64,000 nt of DNA from Climacium dendroides. Lineage: Eukaryota; Streptophyta; Bryopsida; Hypnales; Climaciaceae. Below, one piece after another: positions 34,565-47,787 of the stretch. A program made the translations under genes and the position numbers. The notes under the pieces are model-generated. The model had not been told where the DNA came from. It worked only from the letters and a program-made list of their open reading frames with translations, and did no database searches. The stretch is from NCBI GenBank assembly GCA_950106755.1, contig OX467086.1, positions 18,680,001 to 18,744,000 of the forward strand. The letters run 5' to 3'. Position 1 is the stretch's first letter. Each line of letters starts with the position of its first letter.

Positions 34565-35089
34565 TTTCTATGTATTCTAGTTCTCAGCTTGACTTTTGAC
34601 AAATTACTATTTTTAAAATTTTGATATTCTTTCCTTCTAGAGTCTAAAATCAGCTTTCTGAAATGATAAGGCACTTGCAAATCGGACCTTCCTAGTAGAA
34701 GTTATGCATGGATGGAATTTAATAGCTAATCGGTGTTTAAAAACTTCATCCGCTCACTATTCTTAGATGGTAATCTTAAACCTACTTTTGATTACAGATC
34801 TACACTCTAATTTTTTACTACCTCCTAATTCTACTCTTATACTTTATTTAGATGATTTTAACACTTCTTCATCCAACTTAAGTACTAAACTTCATCCGCT
34901 TATAATTCACTCATTTTAACTTGGGTCCTTTTGTATCTTATGTTTTTGGAAAGCTCTCAATTTCTAATTTTAGATTCTAAAATCAAATTTATATTGTCAT
35001 CCCTTTTTAAAGGTCTAACTCCACTTTTGGCCTCGGCTCTAAACTAAATATTAATACAAAGAAGTTAACCAATTTAGAATTGGTACAAG

Positions 35090-36130
35090 AAGGAAGTTCA
35101 AAGCTTCACCATATTTTTGCAAACACCCAAATATCTAACTTCTATGAGTTAAAGTTTCGCCATATTTTTGCAAACACCCAAATATCTAACTTCTATGAGT
35201 TAAAGTTTCGCCATATTTTTGCAAACACCCAAATATTTAACTTCTAAAAGCTAAAGCTTCGACGTATTTTTGCACCACATGCTAAATTCTCAACAATCTT
35301 ACAAATTTTCAAAGTCGAAGATTTGCCGTCCCAAATGGGACAAGTGAGAATATGGCAACAAGATGGTTTATTAGTACAAAACAAACTACAATATGCGTTA
35401 GTGCAAGATTAATACAACTATAGTTGAAACCACCAATTAGTATACGTATGTTAGTATTAAAATGAATCAAACTCAACACTAGAGGTTTACCCTAAGCAGC
35501 ATCACTAGTCATAAGGGGATAAAGCTCTCTAGGGTTAGTACAAATGTTAGAATTAAACCTCAAAAACTTCAACAAAATATTAAACTTCAACAAAACATCA
35601 ACCAAAGCTTTAAAACTTTAATAAATTCAACAAGAAGATAGCTATGCTTGAAGGGACCCCAAGTCCTTCAAGAAAGCTTCAAAAACAACAACAATGGAGC
35701 TTAAAATGCTCCCAAAACAAGAAAATTTGGCAATGTGGCTTAAATGGCCAAAATCCAACTAAATGGGCCCAAATGAAAACAAGGTGGTTCAAAATGAACT
35801 TAAGGGGTGATTTGAGAGAGAAATGAGAGCCTTTATATACTTTTCCAAAGGCCTCATTCCCCCCAATTCCTATAAGGTAATCTTATCATCTAAGATTTTC
35901 ATCCAAATTCTAATTGGAAATAAATTACGCCATTGGATTTAGAAGGCCATTTTTAGCCTAGAGAGATCCCCCTCCCCTTTTTCCTACATCAAAACCACAA
36001 AAATCTTTAGTGCTAACTAAACAACCAAAAATGAATAAAATCCCAACTTTTGGAAATCAATTTTTTTATGAAAAATAACTAGCCTAGGCTTTTTAGTAGG
36101 TATAAGGGAGTAAGTAAAGATCCCACTTTG
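35090..36130 (-). repeat. LTR-like repeat with TATATAAAGG core and 51-bp tandem copies
   Basis: Reverse complement of the 16000-16920 repeat by shared blocks. On the minus strand an AGTATATAAAGGCTCTCATT motif near 35820-35845 is followed by TTCTCTCTCAAATCACC, a plausible promoter and start of an LTR. The end of the repeat nearest 35100 carries the 51-bp array. No coding partner or duplication was found; the call is a resemblance only. Confidence 0.35.
35101..35275. repeat. 51-bp tandem repeat, about 3.4 copies
   Basis: CCATATTTTTGCAAACACCC starts at 35109, 35160 and 35211, and a diverged copy at 35262, exactly 51 bp apart. The first two full units are nearly identical. No coding meaning is apparent. 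Confidence 0.92.
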
Positions 36131-37681
36131 ACTTCAATCCAATCCCGTATGCTCCCGACACACCAGTCAACTCTACGTTTAATTTTCAATTTTGCCAATC
36201 TTGGAGGATCTTGTCAGTTTTGAGTCTTCTGACTATTGGATTGCCACGAAACTTGTTGGAGTTTATTAATAATATAAAAGAATTTATAATAATTTTTAGT
36301 GAGATTTTACTGCAACCTCAATAATTTCTAAGAATTTCCTATCATGACTTTTAACGGTTGACTGCTTGGAAAAAGATCTTTTGGAGATAAAAAAAACCCG
36401 AGAATTTTCGTGGAACCTCTCATGGAATTTCATAAGAGATGTGCAAGCTCATATTTTTACTTTGAACATTTGAATAAAGAGAATCGAATCCCGCTATCTC
36501 CTTTAACTTTCGGTAAATTGGTAATCAAAGAATCTTTCAAATGGAAGGGAATCTTGGAGAACCAATTGCATCGTTAGAGTTCTAGCATGATTTCCACTTC
36601 AAGCCATTGTATTTAGGTTGTAGATGTCCTTCTCTGGTTTGTTTTAAGTTTTTTTCACTTGTAGGCTAACAATTGGGGTTTCTACTATTTCACCGCTGGA
36701 ATGGAGACACTGAAACCTTTCTTTGGGAATTTAAATTAGGGTTCTTACATAGTTCCCTCAAACCAATTTAGCTAGGATTTGTCACAAAAAGGCAAGTTTA
36801 GACAAGTTGGGTAATTTCTACTAAACATACTTACTTTGTACAATTTCTGGGTTTCTACCCTATCTATATACGAGATTTGGTTATAATTAAAGAAAAAATG
36901 CTCTATTTAGGACCAAACACTATATTGGTATGTGACATTTTGGTTATTCACTCTTTGGGGGGCTTTTTGTATATAAAACTATACTCAAAACTAATAAAAT
37001 CCAAAAAAATAATTTACGAGTTCCAAGTGACTAAATGGGCACTCACAGTGAGGATGAATACAAATAAATTCTATGGGTAGTGCAACAAATGTAAATTTTG
37101 TTGTAAGGAAACAACTCAAAGAAGATCTGTAGAAATTTTATAGTCAATTTAAAGAAACAATTGGAAGCAGAGCAAAAGGAAGCAAATCATGGCAACCAAA
37201 TATCTATTGAAGCTGACAAGATTGAATTGGAGAATGAAGTTGTAGTTTCGAGCAAAAGAATAAGAACAATAGATCCTAGTTGGTGAAGAGGGGAATCAAC
37301 TGGATATTTTTAAGAGTGACATTGATAATTGTTTGATAAGTTTACTAACCTTTGATTTAAATGTAATAAATATGGGTTCTTATCTATGGATCAACCGGTG
37401 ATGGACATATCTTCCCAATTCCTTTAATTGTGCACAACTTGGAGTTAATTAAATCTCTCTAGGAATTACCAGAGTGCATCTATATCTCCCTATGAACAAA
37501 TTTAATACTATAGGTATTTATTAATGTTCATTCATTATTAAAACTACACTACAGTTGCATAATACTATCGCTAAAGTATTGTATTCTAAACCTAAATCTA
37601 ATACTTTTTTTATGCATTGTTTTGAAAGTTTCAATCTTGATTTGAAATGTATGAAATGTAAAGATTAGTGCTACTCACAAT
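36131..37681. other. Intergenic DNA; possible decayed 5' part of the next relic
   Basis: No supported gene. A stretch at 37140-37320 reads QKEANHGNQ and IELENEVVVSSKRIR in one frame and could be decayed coding sequence of the methyltransferase-like relic that follows. I could not align it to the other copies. Confidence 0.35.
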
Positions 37682-38730
37682 CGTATTGACACATTCAACT
37701 TTTGCAAAAAGTACAAGCATACAAGACTTGATTTGATTATTGTAAACATTCCCCCAAATCTCCCCGTTCTATGCATTTCAACTTCAATTCTACATTATTT
37801 AGAACTTGTGTTTAAAAACTACATTGAGAATCTCTTTGAGATGGTTGACATGTATATGGTGCCCTCCTACTTATACATTGTGACAATCGTAGTTTACTAA
37901 AAGAAATTGATGAATTGACCGACTAGTATGACATGAAGTTGGCCAAAGATTGGTGGGAAATCAATGAGTTGCATTTCGCATTTGTACGCAGTCCATCAAT
38001 GACAATAAATAAAGAATTTGCAATTTACATCTTGACTATTTATAAGAATTTGAAAAAAATGATTGAATTGAATTTTATATGCTTGAATTGTGAGGATCAG
38101 AGGATGGGTGTGGTGAATATTCAACTTTTGAATGTTTCTAGTTTATTCACTTTGAATTCAATTGTTCATTTGGCAAGACATTTTTTCACAGTTTTCATTC
38201 TAAAAAAACGAATACTTTTCTTATGATGGTGAACTAGTAGAAAAAAATGATGTTGTCTTCAATTTAATGAACACCAAAAACTTTACTATGAATGAGAAAG
38301 TTCCATAGTGAAGTCCGTGTGAGAAGTACTTACTCTTTATGTGAGATCTCATTCTACAATTTTGCAAGCCTAGAGATATTGTCCTTAAATGCAAAGTTGC
38401 AATAGGTGTTCTTTTATTTTCTACAATTTCAAATTCTTTTCATAATTGCATTGAAATCAATCTTCATAATGTATTCATATACTTTTAATTTTTCCATTAG
38501 GATCATCCATCAAGGCTTATTTGGAAACTAAGAAACACATCTTAGCCTTAGAAAATGATCCTCTCAACTTCAAGGCCATAATTTTTCCATTTGCCCCTAT
38601 TGCAATCTTCACTCCTACAACCAAAGGGAGGGTCACCATTCCACCACCTAATCAAGCCACCTATAAAGAAGCCAAAAAGGAATCGATTCATCTTTTGTGC
38701 ATAAGTTGTAATTCATTTGTTTTGTCATGA
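37682..38730 (+). pseudogene. Relic of a permuted (beta-class) amino-methyltransferase-like gene, copy A
   Basis: Three frame-shifted blocks align with copies B (41771-45375) and C (47788-48250). Block 1 (37682-37765) has RLDLIIVNIPPN, placed like the motif IV (D/N-PP-Y/F) of N4/N6 methyltransferases. Block 2 (from 37858) has GALLLIH followed by KDWWEINELHF. Block 3 (38291-38405) has PCEKYLLFM, a stop, then LQFCKPRDIVLKCKVAIG, the SAM-binding motif I. A phase-1 intron (38406-38500, GT...TTCCATTAG) leads to SSIKAYLETKKHILALENDP, the strand after motif I. Motif IV before motif I is the circularly permuted order. Stops and frameshifts make it non-functional. The family is not one I can name; substrate (DNA, RNA or other) is unknown. 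Confidence 0.6.
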
Positions 38731-41284
38731 ATTTTTTTTGAATATATTGCATTCTACTTAAATGATTTTGCATTATATTTTATTCATTGCACCCGTATTT
38801 CTTACTTGTAGAAGCACTATAGTAAAACAAGTGCAAAATACAAATCAATAGAGTCCAACTTTCAATTTCAATCTCCCAATTTATATAGAAAAAATTGCTC
38901 AAGCATAGTTGAGGCCCCCTCTCTAATAGTGAATTGACAGAAACTTCAAATATAATCAAAGGTCAAAAGGTTTTGAATATAGAGGTAGATCAAGGAAAGG
39001 AATTTGAGAATAAAAGTGTAGCCTCTAGTAATTGTAGCTCTAATGATGATCTTTGAATGGCTTTCCTTTTTTAGTAGTTTTAACTATTGTGGCTCTAAAT
39101 TGTCCTAAAATTTTATGATATATTTTTTTCATTCTATTATCCACGCATTTAGTTGTGTACTCTCAATTTTGAATGATATATACAAGTGGCTTAAAAAAAT
39201 GATATTATTGCATCTTTCATTCTTCATGGGTATTTAATTTCGCCTACTCTCAAGAGTAGATTTGTTTTTAAGACAATTCACAAATGCCTATAATCTTAAT
39301 GGTTGCAATATCATGCCATTGCTATAGGTGTCATTTTGGGGGTGGTATTGTATTATTATAGTTTTTTATTCATTTTATTTTAAAAGAATAAATCTTATCT
39401 TCTTAAGTATTAAATGACAAGAATCTACAGTCATAGATTTTTTCCTAGTTTCACTAAAATGGTAAACCATCATTTTAATTGTTAACCTAATTTTTTAAAA
39501 CCATGACTTTATATGCTTTCTTACTACAAAAATTTAATTTTAATGAAAAATACACGATAATAGGGGCTCTTATATTTCATAAATTAAACTTCAATACTCA
39601 AATCTTTGCTCTCTAATCTTTGCTCTCCGCTCTCGTACAAGACTTCAAATGTCTAAAAATTGTAGAATCATAATGCTTACATCTTACGGCTATAGGTCTA
39701 AGCTTCTAGAATTCCACGACTTTAGGCAGGCTTTGATTAAAAAATTAATCTAAATTATTTGGGACAAATTGAATCTACAATTTTAGGTACTTTTCTTCAT
39801 AGTAATAGAATTTTGAAGGGGGTTTTCAATAAAATCCCTACTTTTCACTCACTTTTTCTTTCTCTCTGCTCCCCGCACCTTCCTCACATACTAACATTCT
39901 TCGTTTTTTCCAAAAGTGAATTCAAAATTCCTTATTTTTTGTGTTAAACAAGTCTTGTAGTCCCCAAAAGAAAATCTAGTAGCCAGTAATTATGACCCAA
40001 AAAGACTAGATCAACCCTTAGACTAGCTAGCAAGTTAGGTTAGAAGGCCAAATGGTAGGTGCCTTGAATGGATAGCTAGTTGCTTTTCACATATCATCTA
40101 TACAAAAAAATTAAGAGGATATCCCCTAGGACCCAAATTATTCTTAAATAATTTAAGTCTAATTTTGGAAGGTTAAGCTTGTGCAAAAGATTTAGACAAC
40201 AAAAGGTTTAATTTTCCCAAGCAAGCCTTGTAAAAAAGAGATTTTGACAACTAGATTTCAATTTCAAAGTCTAGAGTCTTGTGGCAAAAGAGATTTATAC
40301 AACCAGAGTTCTAATTTTTCAAATCAGGCCCTATATGGCGAAACAAATTAGACAACTAGAGTTCAATTTCAAGCTTAGAATTTGTGGCCAACTATCAACC
40401 AAACAGAACATATTCTCAGTTTTTAAACTTTATGAATCAACTTTGATCTTTGACCAACAAAGCTAGTGTATGAGTGTAAAGCAAGAGTATAGAGTGTGGA
40501 ATTGGAGCGTGAAGTATGGATTTAGTGCCTTTTTCTGTGATTTGATGCAGTAGAAAGTGAAAATTTTAGTTTTTTTGGCAATGTTGGATGATTATTCACA
40601 GAAATTGGTTGTAAAGTTTGGGCCTGTTTTTGATAAATTGGCAAATTTTAAAGCAATGAAAAAGCTAGGTCTAAAAATGATTGGGTTTCAAAACTCAAAC
40701 ACCAAAATTTGTACTAGACTACTATTTGAACGTGTGCATTAAAATTTTATAAGCTTTCACCACATGGAATGAAGGATTTTAATGTTTGAAATTTAAAGAA
40801 TTTATTTATTTATGGCCTTGCCTAACAATGACAATAACCTTGAACTCCTACTATGGGATTATTAAGGTACCATTTTTGTTGAGTTTTGTATTTTTATTTT
40901 ATAGGATTTAGGGTCTATACATATGCCAAATCTTACTTAGGATATAGGACATATGCTAAAGTTGCCCAAAAAGAAAGAATCGGGGTACTTTAATTTTCGA
41001 TGAGGGCAATTGTTTAAGAATATTTTTGAATTCCTATAAAGGATATTTGGTTGTACATCGCGTGTGAATATCCTTAGACCTTTAGTAACACATGAATTTA
41101 GGCTTATGTACCTAAAAATTGAAATAATTTTTGGATGAATAGTTGTCCTTCAAAAGTTTAGACTTGATTTTGTTTGAATTTCTGGGAAGTGTAATACAAG
41201 AATCCTATATTTATGTACCTATGACCATAGTAGTAGCCCTATCACCGTGCATCCAAGCCCACGAACTTGAGGTTTCATTGCAAA
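38731..41284. other. Intergenic DNA without recognised genes
   Basis: AT-rich with short chance frames. A tract near 39845-39905 (TTTTTCTTTCTCTCTGCTCCCCGC...ACTAACATTC) is repeated at 49485-49555, marking a dispersed repeat. Nothing else is supported. Confidence 0.4.
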
Positions 41285-41628
41285 TAGGGTTGTACTAAGA
41301 AACAGTGCGACGTGACGTCATACAACGTCTCTTAGTGAGTCCTCGCAATGTTCAATAAAGTCAACTTTAAGGTTGACTTTTAAATAAATTATCCTTCACT
41401 TATGATTTTGATATATTTAAGTTTCATTTTAGTAAAGTGTCTCAATTTGATAAACACATATTACATTCTAAATTCAAATTGATAATTGTAGTGAGATTTT
41501 AAATTATTTCTGTCAATGATGATGACCTTTCGTGACAACCTGTGACATGCAATTCGACACGTGACACGCAATGTCAAACATCTCATGTGACACCAAAATC
41601 CAAAAAAGTGTCAAATAGTACAACCCTG
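41285..41628. mobile_element. 344-bp hAT-type MITE
   Basis: Termini TAGGGTTGTACTA and TAGTACAACCCTG are inverted repeats (CAGGGTTGTACTA with one base changed at the left). The 8-bp direct duplication ATTGCAAA lies at 41277-41284 and 41629-41636. An 8-bp TSD and a CAGGG-type end identify hAT. The interior is rich in CGTGAC/GTCACG motifs and encodes nothing. It lies about 140 bp upstream of the first recognised exon of the methyltransferase-like relic. Confidence 0.92.
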
Positions 41629-41770
41629 ATTGCAAATCTTCACCTCTTTTATTTTCAAGGTATGGCATCTATTATAAATTTATAATGATCTCAAGTGTCT
41701 TCATGAGAAAAATTATGCGTCGAAAGAATGTCTAATTTCATATTTGCTTGTTGTGTGTGTGGCTTTGCAG

Positions 41771-44700
41771 CAAGATATATCTGCGGCGACTGATATTGCC
41801 ATTCGTAAATACAAGGAGAATACTCCTTGTGATGAGGTGACAACAGATGGTGTTGCAACGACAATGAGGAGCTCTATCAAGGACTCCACTGAGAAGTATT
41901 ATAAGAAACTATCGAAGATCGTGTCTATTGCTAATCTAGCTCTTGGGAAAGAGTGGCTACTTGAGGTATATTTTAGCCATCATCAAATTTATCAATATCT
42001 TCATATATGTTACATATTTTGTCCTAATTGTCATGCATTGTATCCTTACAGATCCAAAGACATTGGAACCTATTTGCAACTCTAAAGTTAACCCTAAAGA
42101 AATTACAGATGATATTGACTTCCACTACAAGTGCAAAGTATAAGATTAAATGGCTGAAGTGGATGAACACATCTAGTCCAACTAGGGAGGCCCGACATTT
42201 TCCTCCCTATCCTGTCAACGAGAAGAAATTCATGGTTTTTTTGACAAAAACGTATTGGTATGCTGGGATGAGTTTTGTATTGATGAAATTTAGTAACATC
42301 ACTATTAAAAAATTTTGTTTTTTTGTTTTTTTGGTCGCGTTGATCCGGTCAAAATCTGATAGAAATCTGTTGGTTTCAACAGATTTCTGTTAGATTTTGA
42401 TCGGATCAACGCGACCAAAACAACAAAAAAACGAAATTTTCTAGTAGTGCATCCCGTTTAATCACCCTCAATTGAATCAATGTGATTGTATATAGAGTGC
42501 CCCCTTGACCTTAAATTGACGTGCAATTTTGTGTTCAATTGGAGGAGGGTGCTAGCAAGATGTTTGACAATATTATTCAGCCTAATAATATTACTATTAA
42601 CATGTCTATTCCTACCGAGCCAAAATCACTAATGGAGTATATTGAGGATTGGAGAATGAAGCTTTGGGAAATGGACTACACATGCATTTTCAAGGAGGGG
42701 ATACTTTTAAAAAATCTAATAGCTTCAAGGACTTCAAAGAGGCTATGCTCACTGTCAAGTGCTTGATATACATGTTTGCAAACTTACAATTCTACTCTTT
42801 ATATTATGAACGGATTCACCTCTTCGTGCTTGAAACAAAGGTGACTTTATTTTGTGTGACAAACATAAGTCTACTACTATGCATTGTAGTCTAGTAGAAT
42901 TGCATTGTAGTCTAGTTTTATTATTCACAAAATTTATTGTCTGATCTATATCAAGGAGATTGTAACTAATGCTCATGAAGGATATCTTGTTAAGGCCCAT
43001 CTTGAGGCTTAGAGGTACTTCTTGACAGAACAACTCTTGCGACATCAAATTGCAAACGGCGTCACTATTTGTATTGGTCCCGGTTTTCTTACCTCTGTGG
43101 CTTTCATTGTTTAATGTGACCCGTGCGTTTCTTATTTTTGAAATTATTATTTTGTAATCTCTATAGACTTTATATGCTTTTCTCTTTAATTAATTGATTT
43201 TTAATTTTGTATAGATAGGTATTTCAAGTTCAAATTGTATGCCAAGAAGGCTATTGAGAAGGTGGATTTGCCACCTTTCTTCATGACGAGGTTGGACAAA
43301 TCATCATCTAACTGCATGTTTTCACTTTATCAGATAAGGAATTGGACGACTCCACATCTCCAACTTGCCTGTAGTACTTGGAGTGCAACATGGGATGCAT
43401 GCACTTCTGCCGAGGAAGAGACTCTCTTCAGGACATTGAAAGAGATTGCTATCATAGAGCCCGAGTTTGATGAGTTTGTTGGAATGGACCCCGAGGTTAA
43501 AATTCAAGCCATCATCAAATGAGAAGTAACTGACAAGAAAAAGATGGACAGATTGGAAGAAACAAAGAAGCGAATGGAAGATAAGAAGATGAAGAAGTTG
43601 ACCTCCAAGGCTGAGAAGAAAGAAGAAAAGACCAAGAAGAAGGGCACGAAGCGAAGGCAAAGAAGCTGGTGCATGACCTAGCAAGAAGCGGCATTGGTAT
43701 GAAAGAGATGTCATCTGGGTTCTCCCTCATGCAAGATCATTTGGTACATGGTCTCACACCAACCGTTCAAAACTTTGCCCCTGTACCTAACATTAACGAG
43801 TGCATTCTCAACTTGTCGGTGGAGAGCTTGCCTAGTAATGATAAGGCCTTCAAGAACGTCTTGACATTTTTGGACATAGTAAATTTCCATTCCGTATACC
43901 TTGAATTTTGTATCCCAATCTTCTGTCAATTAGTTGCTAAACTAATTTAAAATTTCATTGAATATTGGCACATATTTTTTTAGTTTCTTATACAGATGGA
44001 AATAACTATACTTGAACTTTAATGTCATCTCTAGTATTCCAGCAATAAGGATAGATACTTCAATGGTGCATTGAGCACAAAGTAGGTAGTGGTCCTCATT
44101 ATCATGGATGTCCTTGAAGGTATCCATGTTTCAACAGTGTCGACTCTACCTGACCCTATTTCGAAGTGAAACGAGTTCAAGAATGACTGCTTGGTTCTTA
44201 TTTTTGACTTCGCTCAAGAGTATCTCCATGACAAAGATGGCCTATTCATTATGTATCTAGCACCTTCTGCCTGTCTCAAAAGTCTCCTTTTCGGTTGTTG
44301 CAAGACCTACGGATTTAGAGTACTCTTGACATGGTTAGGCATAAACCATCTTCATTTGACATCGTTGGCCGATTCAAGCAAGACAGTATGATGAATCCTA
44401 ACCTCATATATACCTATAATTGATTTACATTTCCATTGTGCTACTTTCTGACTTCTGAGTTTCTGTAGACAATGCGGTTTTTCATCTTTCTTCCGGTAAG
44501 GGAATTAGGACCAAAGACCGATTTGGAATAGAAAATTCCAATACGTTCCTTCTCATCAAGAGTTAGGTGTCAACATCACATGTGACGACATCCTCCAGAA
44601 CTTCTGCAACAGAGATGACGTGACTATGAATAGAAACATCATGTGGCGAAGACCCCGGGAAAAGGCCCGACAATTTATGTAGATGCTTGTAGAGGGTTTG

Positions 44701-45375
44701 TCTAAACCAGATGATGTTGTAGTAGACTGCGCAGCAGCTACAGGTAATTTATGCTTTGAACTTTAGTAATTCGATGTAATTTATGCTTTGAACTTTAGTA
44801 ATTCGAAGACATTGATGTAATTTTAAATGTGTTCATACTGCATTTCTTTGATGTTTGTTTTGGTTATTTTTAGGGTTTGCAAACATCAAAGAAATGTCTC
44901 ATTGCACTTGTCATGCACAAGACTATGGTACCGCCAGAACCGGCGCAACCAAATCCTTCTACTTTAGACTTAGATGAGGAGGTGGTTAATTCCAATCATG
45001 TCGTGAAGACAACCCGATTTAGTAAGTAAATCTGTCCTTCTACAGATACATTTCCATTCTATGATCAGCTATGTAATTCTGGTCTAATTTTTTGTTTTTT
45101 TGGATTTGAAGGCAAGTTCAAGAAGTAAGGAACTTTCAACATGTGCCTTTTTTTAGAAGACCATGATTTTATCCAAGTCCTCCCAAACCTTTTCACCTAC
45201 CCGTATATACTGAGGTGTTGTTGCAAGACTTTGTTGCTATTGATCCAAGGCCAACTTCACGAGCATGTTTAGTGCACCCTCGAATTCTAGAATTTATAGA
45301 TGATTGTGTACTAGAGGCAGATTCAGATTCATCAACTATAGAGGGTAGTTCAACATCACATAGCTCTATTTGATG
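41771..45375 (+). pseudogene. Longest relic of the permuted methyltransferase-like gene, copy B
   Basis: Exon-like segments run from 41771-41965 (acceptor TTTGCAG, donor GAG|GTATAT, 65 open codons) through a lysine-rich domain (43530-43650, after EEETLFRTLKEIAI) to the catalytic region. That region starts after an acceptor at 44034 with NKDRYF, then IMDVLEG (motif IV position), FDFAQEYLHD and WLGINHLHLTS. After more introns it has MWRRPREK and KPDDVVVDCAAATG (44706-44743), a phase-1 intron (44744-44873), and KKCLIALVMHK. The last frame (45220-45375) is acidic and ends EGSSTSHSSI. Stops and frameshifts occur throughout. Family order IV-X-I is that of beta-class N4/N6 amino-methyltransferases. 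A CACTA MITE sits within. Likely a nuclear gene in origin, given its introns; function inferred from motifs only. Confidence 0.6.
42300..42449. mobile_element. 150-bp CACTA-type MITE, near-perfect hairpin
   Basis: Ends CACTATTAAAAAATTTTG and ...AAATTTTCTAGTAGTG with CAT duplicated at 42297-42299 and 42450-42452. The interior pairs from GGTCGCGTTGATCCGGTC to GATCGGATCAACGCGACC, with a short loop at GGTTTCAAC. The whole unit would form one long stem and so is a plausible small-RNA source. It interrupts copy B of the methyltransferase-like relic. Confidence 0.9.
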
Positions 45376-47787
45376 TATTGTTGGCACTATGTCATTGTTA
45401 TTGTGTGCTCAACATTGGTCGCATGATGTTGTCTTTGTTCCTTTAGTCATTGTTGCTTTTATTGCTTTCTATGTCGGGCTTGGATTATGCATTTCCAAAA
45501 TTGAAGCGTCTTTCACACAAATGATTGATATTACAATAATCATGCACTAGTATATACAATTTATATACATTTTGTACAAGTGCATGTCATAGTGAAGCGG
45601 TCCTATATATATATGTCCTACTTCGGATTAATCTAGAATCTATATTTCTTCTCTATAAGTAATGGAATGAAGTGGCAAACATACTTGATCCCCATTTGTT
45701 TTAATTGATCTTCATTTATTGGTTTAATAATGGCACAAATCATTCACTAATTTTATAGATACAATTCTCAGTCACCCTTTGAATGCATACACTCATTCAT
45801 TGTATCCTATATTATGAAAATAACCTTTTTTTAATGAAAATTAAAATTTTGAAATAAATTGGATTGAGGCAACCCGGGAGGGTGGGAGGGACATCCTAGT
45901 TCAAGGCTTTTCCTACCATTTTAGTGCAATAAGTGACACATTACCACAAGAAAGACAGGATAGAAAATAAATCTTTCATCTCCACTTTCTCAAAGTTCAA
46001 TACATATCTTTGGCAAAAAAGGTTAATCACAGGAAGTTCCTATTATAGTTACTTCCAACTCATGAGTCCAGTGGTATTCAATCTCTAGAAACTACACACT
46101 GTAAAGTGATGTGACTATAATCTGACTAGATATGGCAATAGGAATAAAATTAAAATCTCCAACAATTCTCCATTGTCTTGGTTTCCTGCAAATAGTTTGG
46201 AGTAGTAAATTATTCACAGAGGCCATGAACCTCACCTGTCCCCATGAAAAACACAAGACAAAAATGTAGTATTAGTCGCAGACAAGGTGTCTACAGTTCA
46301 CGGCAGTTTGTTATCACTGTCACAGTCAATAAATAACTAAGCAAACTATGAGAAACAAGAAAAACACAAGACAGTCCATTGATTGAAAAATTGCTATATT
46401 GGAACCTGAATTGAAGCCATTGTAACACCCAAGGACTACAAGTAAATGCTCAAGGAAGTCAAACTCCTCAATAATATCCAACAAACAGATTTGGTGTAGG
46501 ATAGACTAAGCTTAGAGGAGTTATATAGTTCCTCCCAAGTTTGTTGATTTGGCAGTTCATATACATGAGTTGGAGTTTCAATTAGGTGACTCATGTGTCA
46601 AACCATCATTTCCCATTTTTTGGATTAATTCAAATAAGACAAGTACAAGTGGGTTAGTTATATAACTCCACCACTAATCCTCTCTACTACCAGTCCTGTC
46701 CGTAATTGGACTTGGTGGATGGGGTGCTATCAGTACCGGATGGGGATTGAGGCTACCGAATGCCCATCCATCTCGGTCAGCCTGTAGCTTTGACCAGCTT
46801 CATTACATAATGGACCTGACTGGGCGGGTGTAGTGGGTACACAACCCTGCTTAACTTCCCTTAATTGAGGCCTGTGTATAATCTGAGGCCTGTTGTGTGA
46901 TCTTGACTGGGTGGATTTTAGAGGTGCTTAAACACCTTAGATCAACTCAGTAGTAATAATAAATAATAACTAAATATTAACTTAATATATAACAATATTA
47001 AGTGTAAATTTAGATATAAATTTTAATAATAAATACAAGACTTAATATCATTAAGATTAAACTTTAATAATAAGTGAGAACACATATTATTAATTTCATA
47101 GTACTAATAATACTTATTACAATAACATGTAATAAATAAAGAACTTATTATTAGCCATATAAGGGGTACCCTTAATTGGAGAAAAAAGTCCAATAAGAGG
47201 AGTCATAGTTTCTTAAAGTAATACTAATTGTGCATGATGTATACCAAAGTTTACATGGTTACTAAACCTTGGAAAAAGAAAAACCAGGTGACGGCACGTT
47301 GGATTTAGGGTTTAGGCCTTTTAAATACTCGTATTAAACCAAAGCATGCATTGTTGATGGAATCATTACTAATATATAAAAAATTACCATCTTCATCCTC
47401 TCCCATCGTTGAACTCATTTGTTTACCAACTCATTAGATTACGATTTGAAGTCGTTTTATGCAATCTGGGAAGTTGTGATCTCTTTTGTGCAAGGAAAGT
47501 GGTCAGAGGTAGCCAAGGCCTTTCTTTGCAAAGGGGGTTTGGGCTCCACCTCCCAAATACCGTTGAGGGAGTGAAGCGGGCAGGATCTGCCCAATATCTT
47601 AAACCAATTCTCCTTGTATGGAGGGAGCGAGCTAGGTCTGCCCTATACTTTCACTATGCTTTCATCTATGTAGTCTATATATCATGGGACATTTCATTGC
47701 TAAATCCAGTGCCACCTATTTTCTTGTTTAATGATAATTAGACACGTATTGGCCTAAACAGTAATTGATGTTCCATATCATCTGTAG
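45376..47787. other. Intergenic DNA, possible unassigned LTR-like repeat
   Basis: 46421 begins TGTAACACCC, a common start of plant LTRs, and the moderately GC-rich 46680-47740 stretch looks like retroelement material. No matching end, TSD or second LTR was found, so no element is called. The 110-codon frame at 47409-47741 has no family match. The remainder is AT-rich. Confidence 0.35.

Noticed and set aside
46421..47743. Possible solo LTR starting TGTAACACCC
   Set aside because: No CA end with a matching 5-bp duplication (GCCAT) was found, and no second LTR exists in the window.
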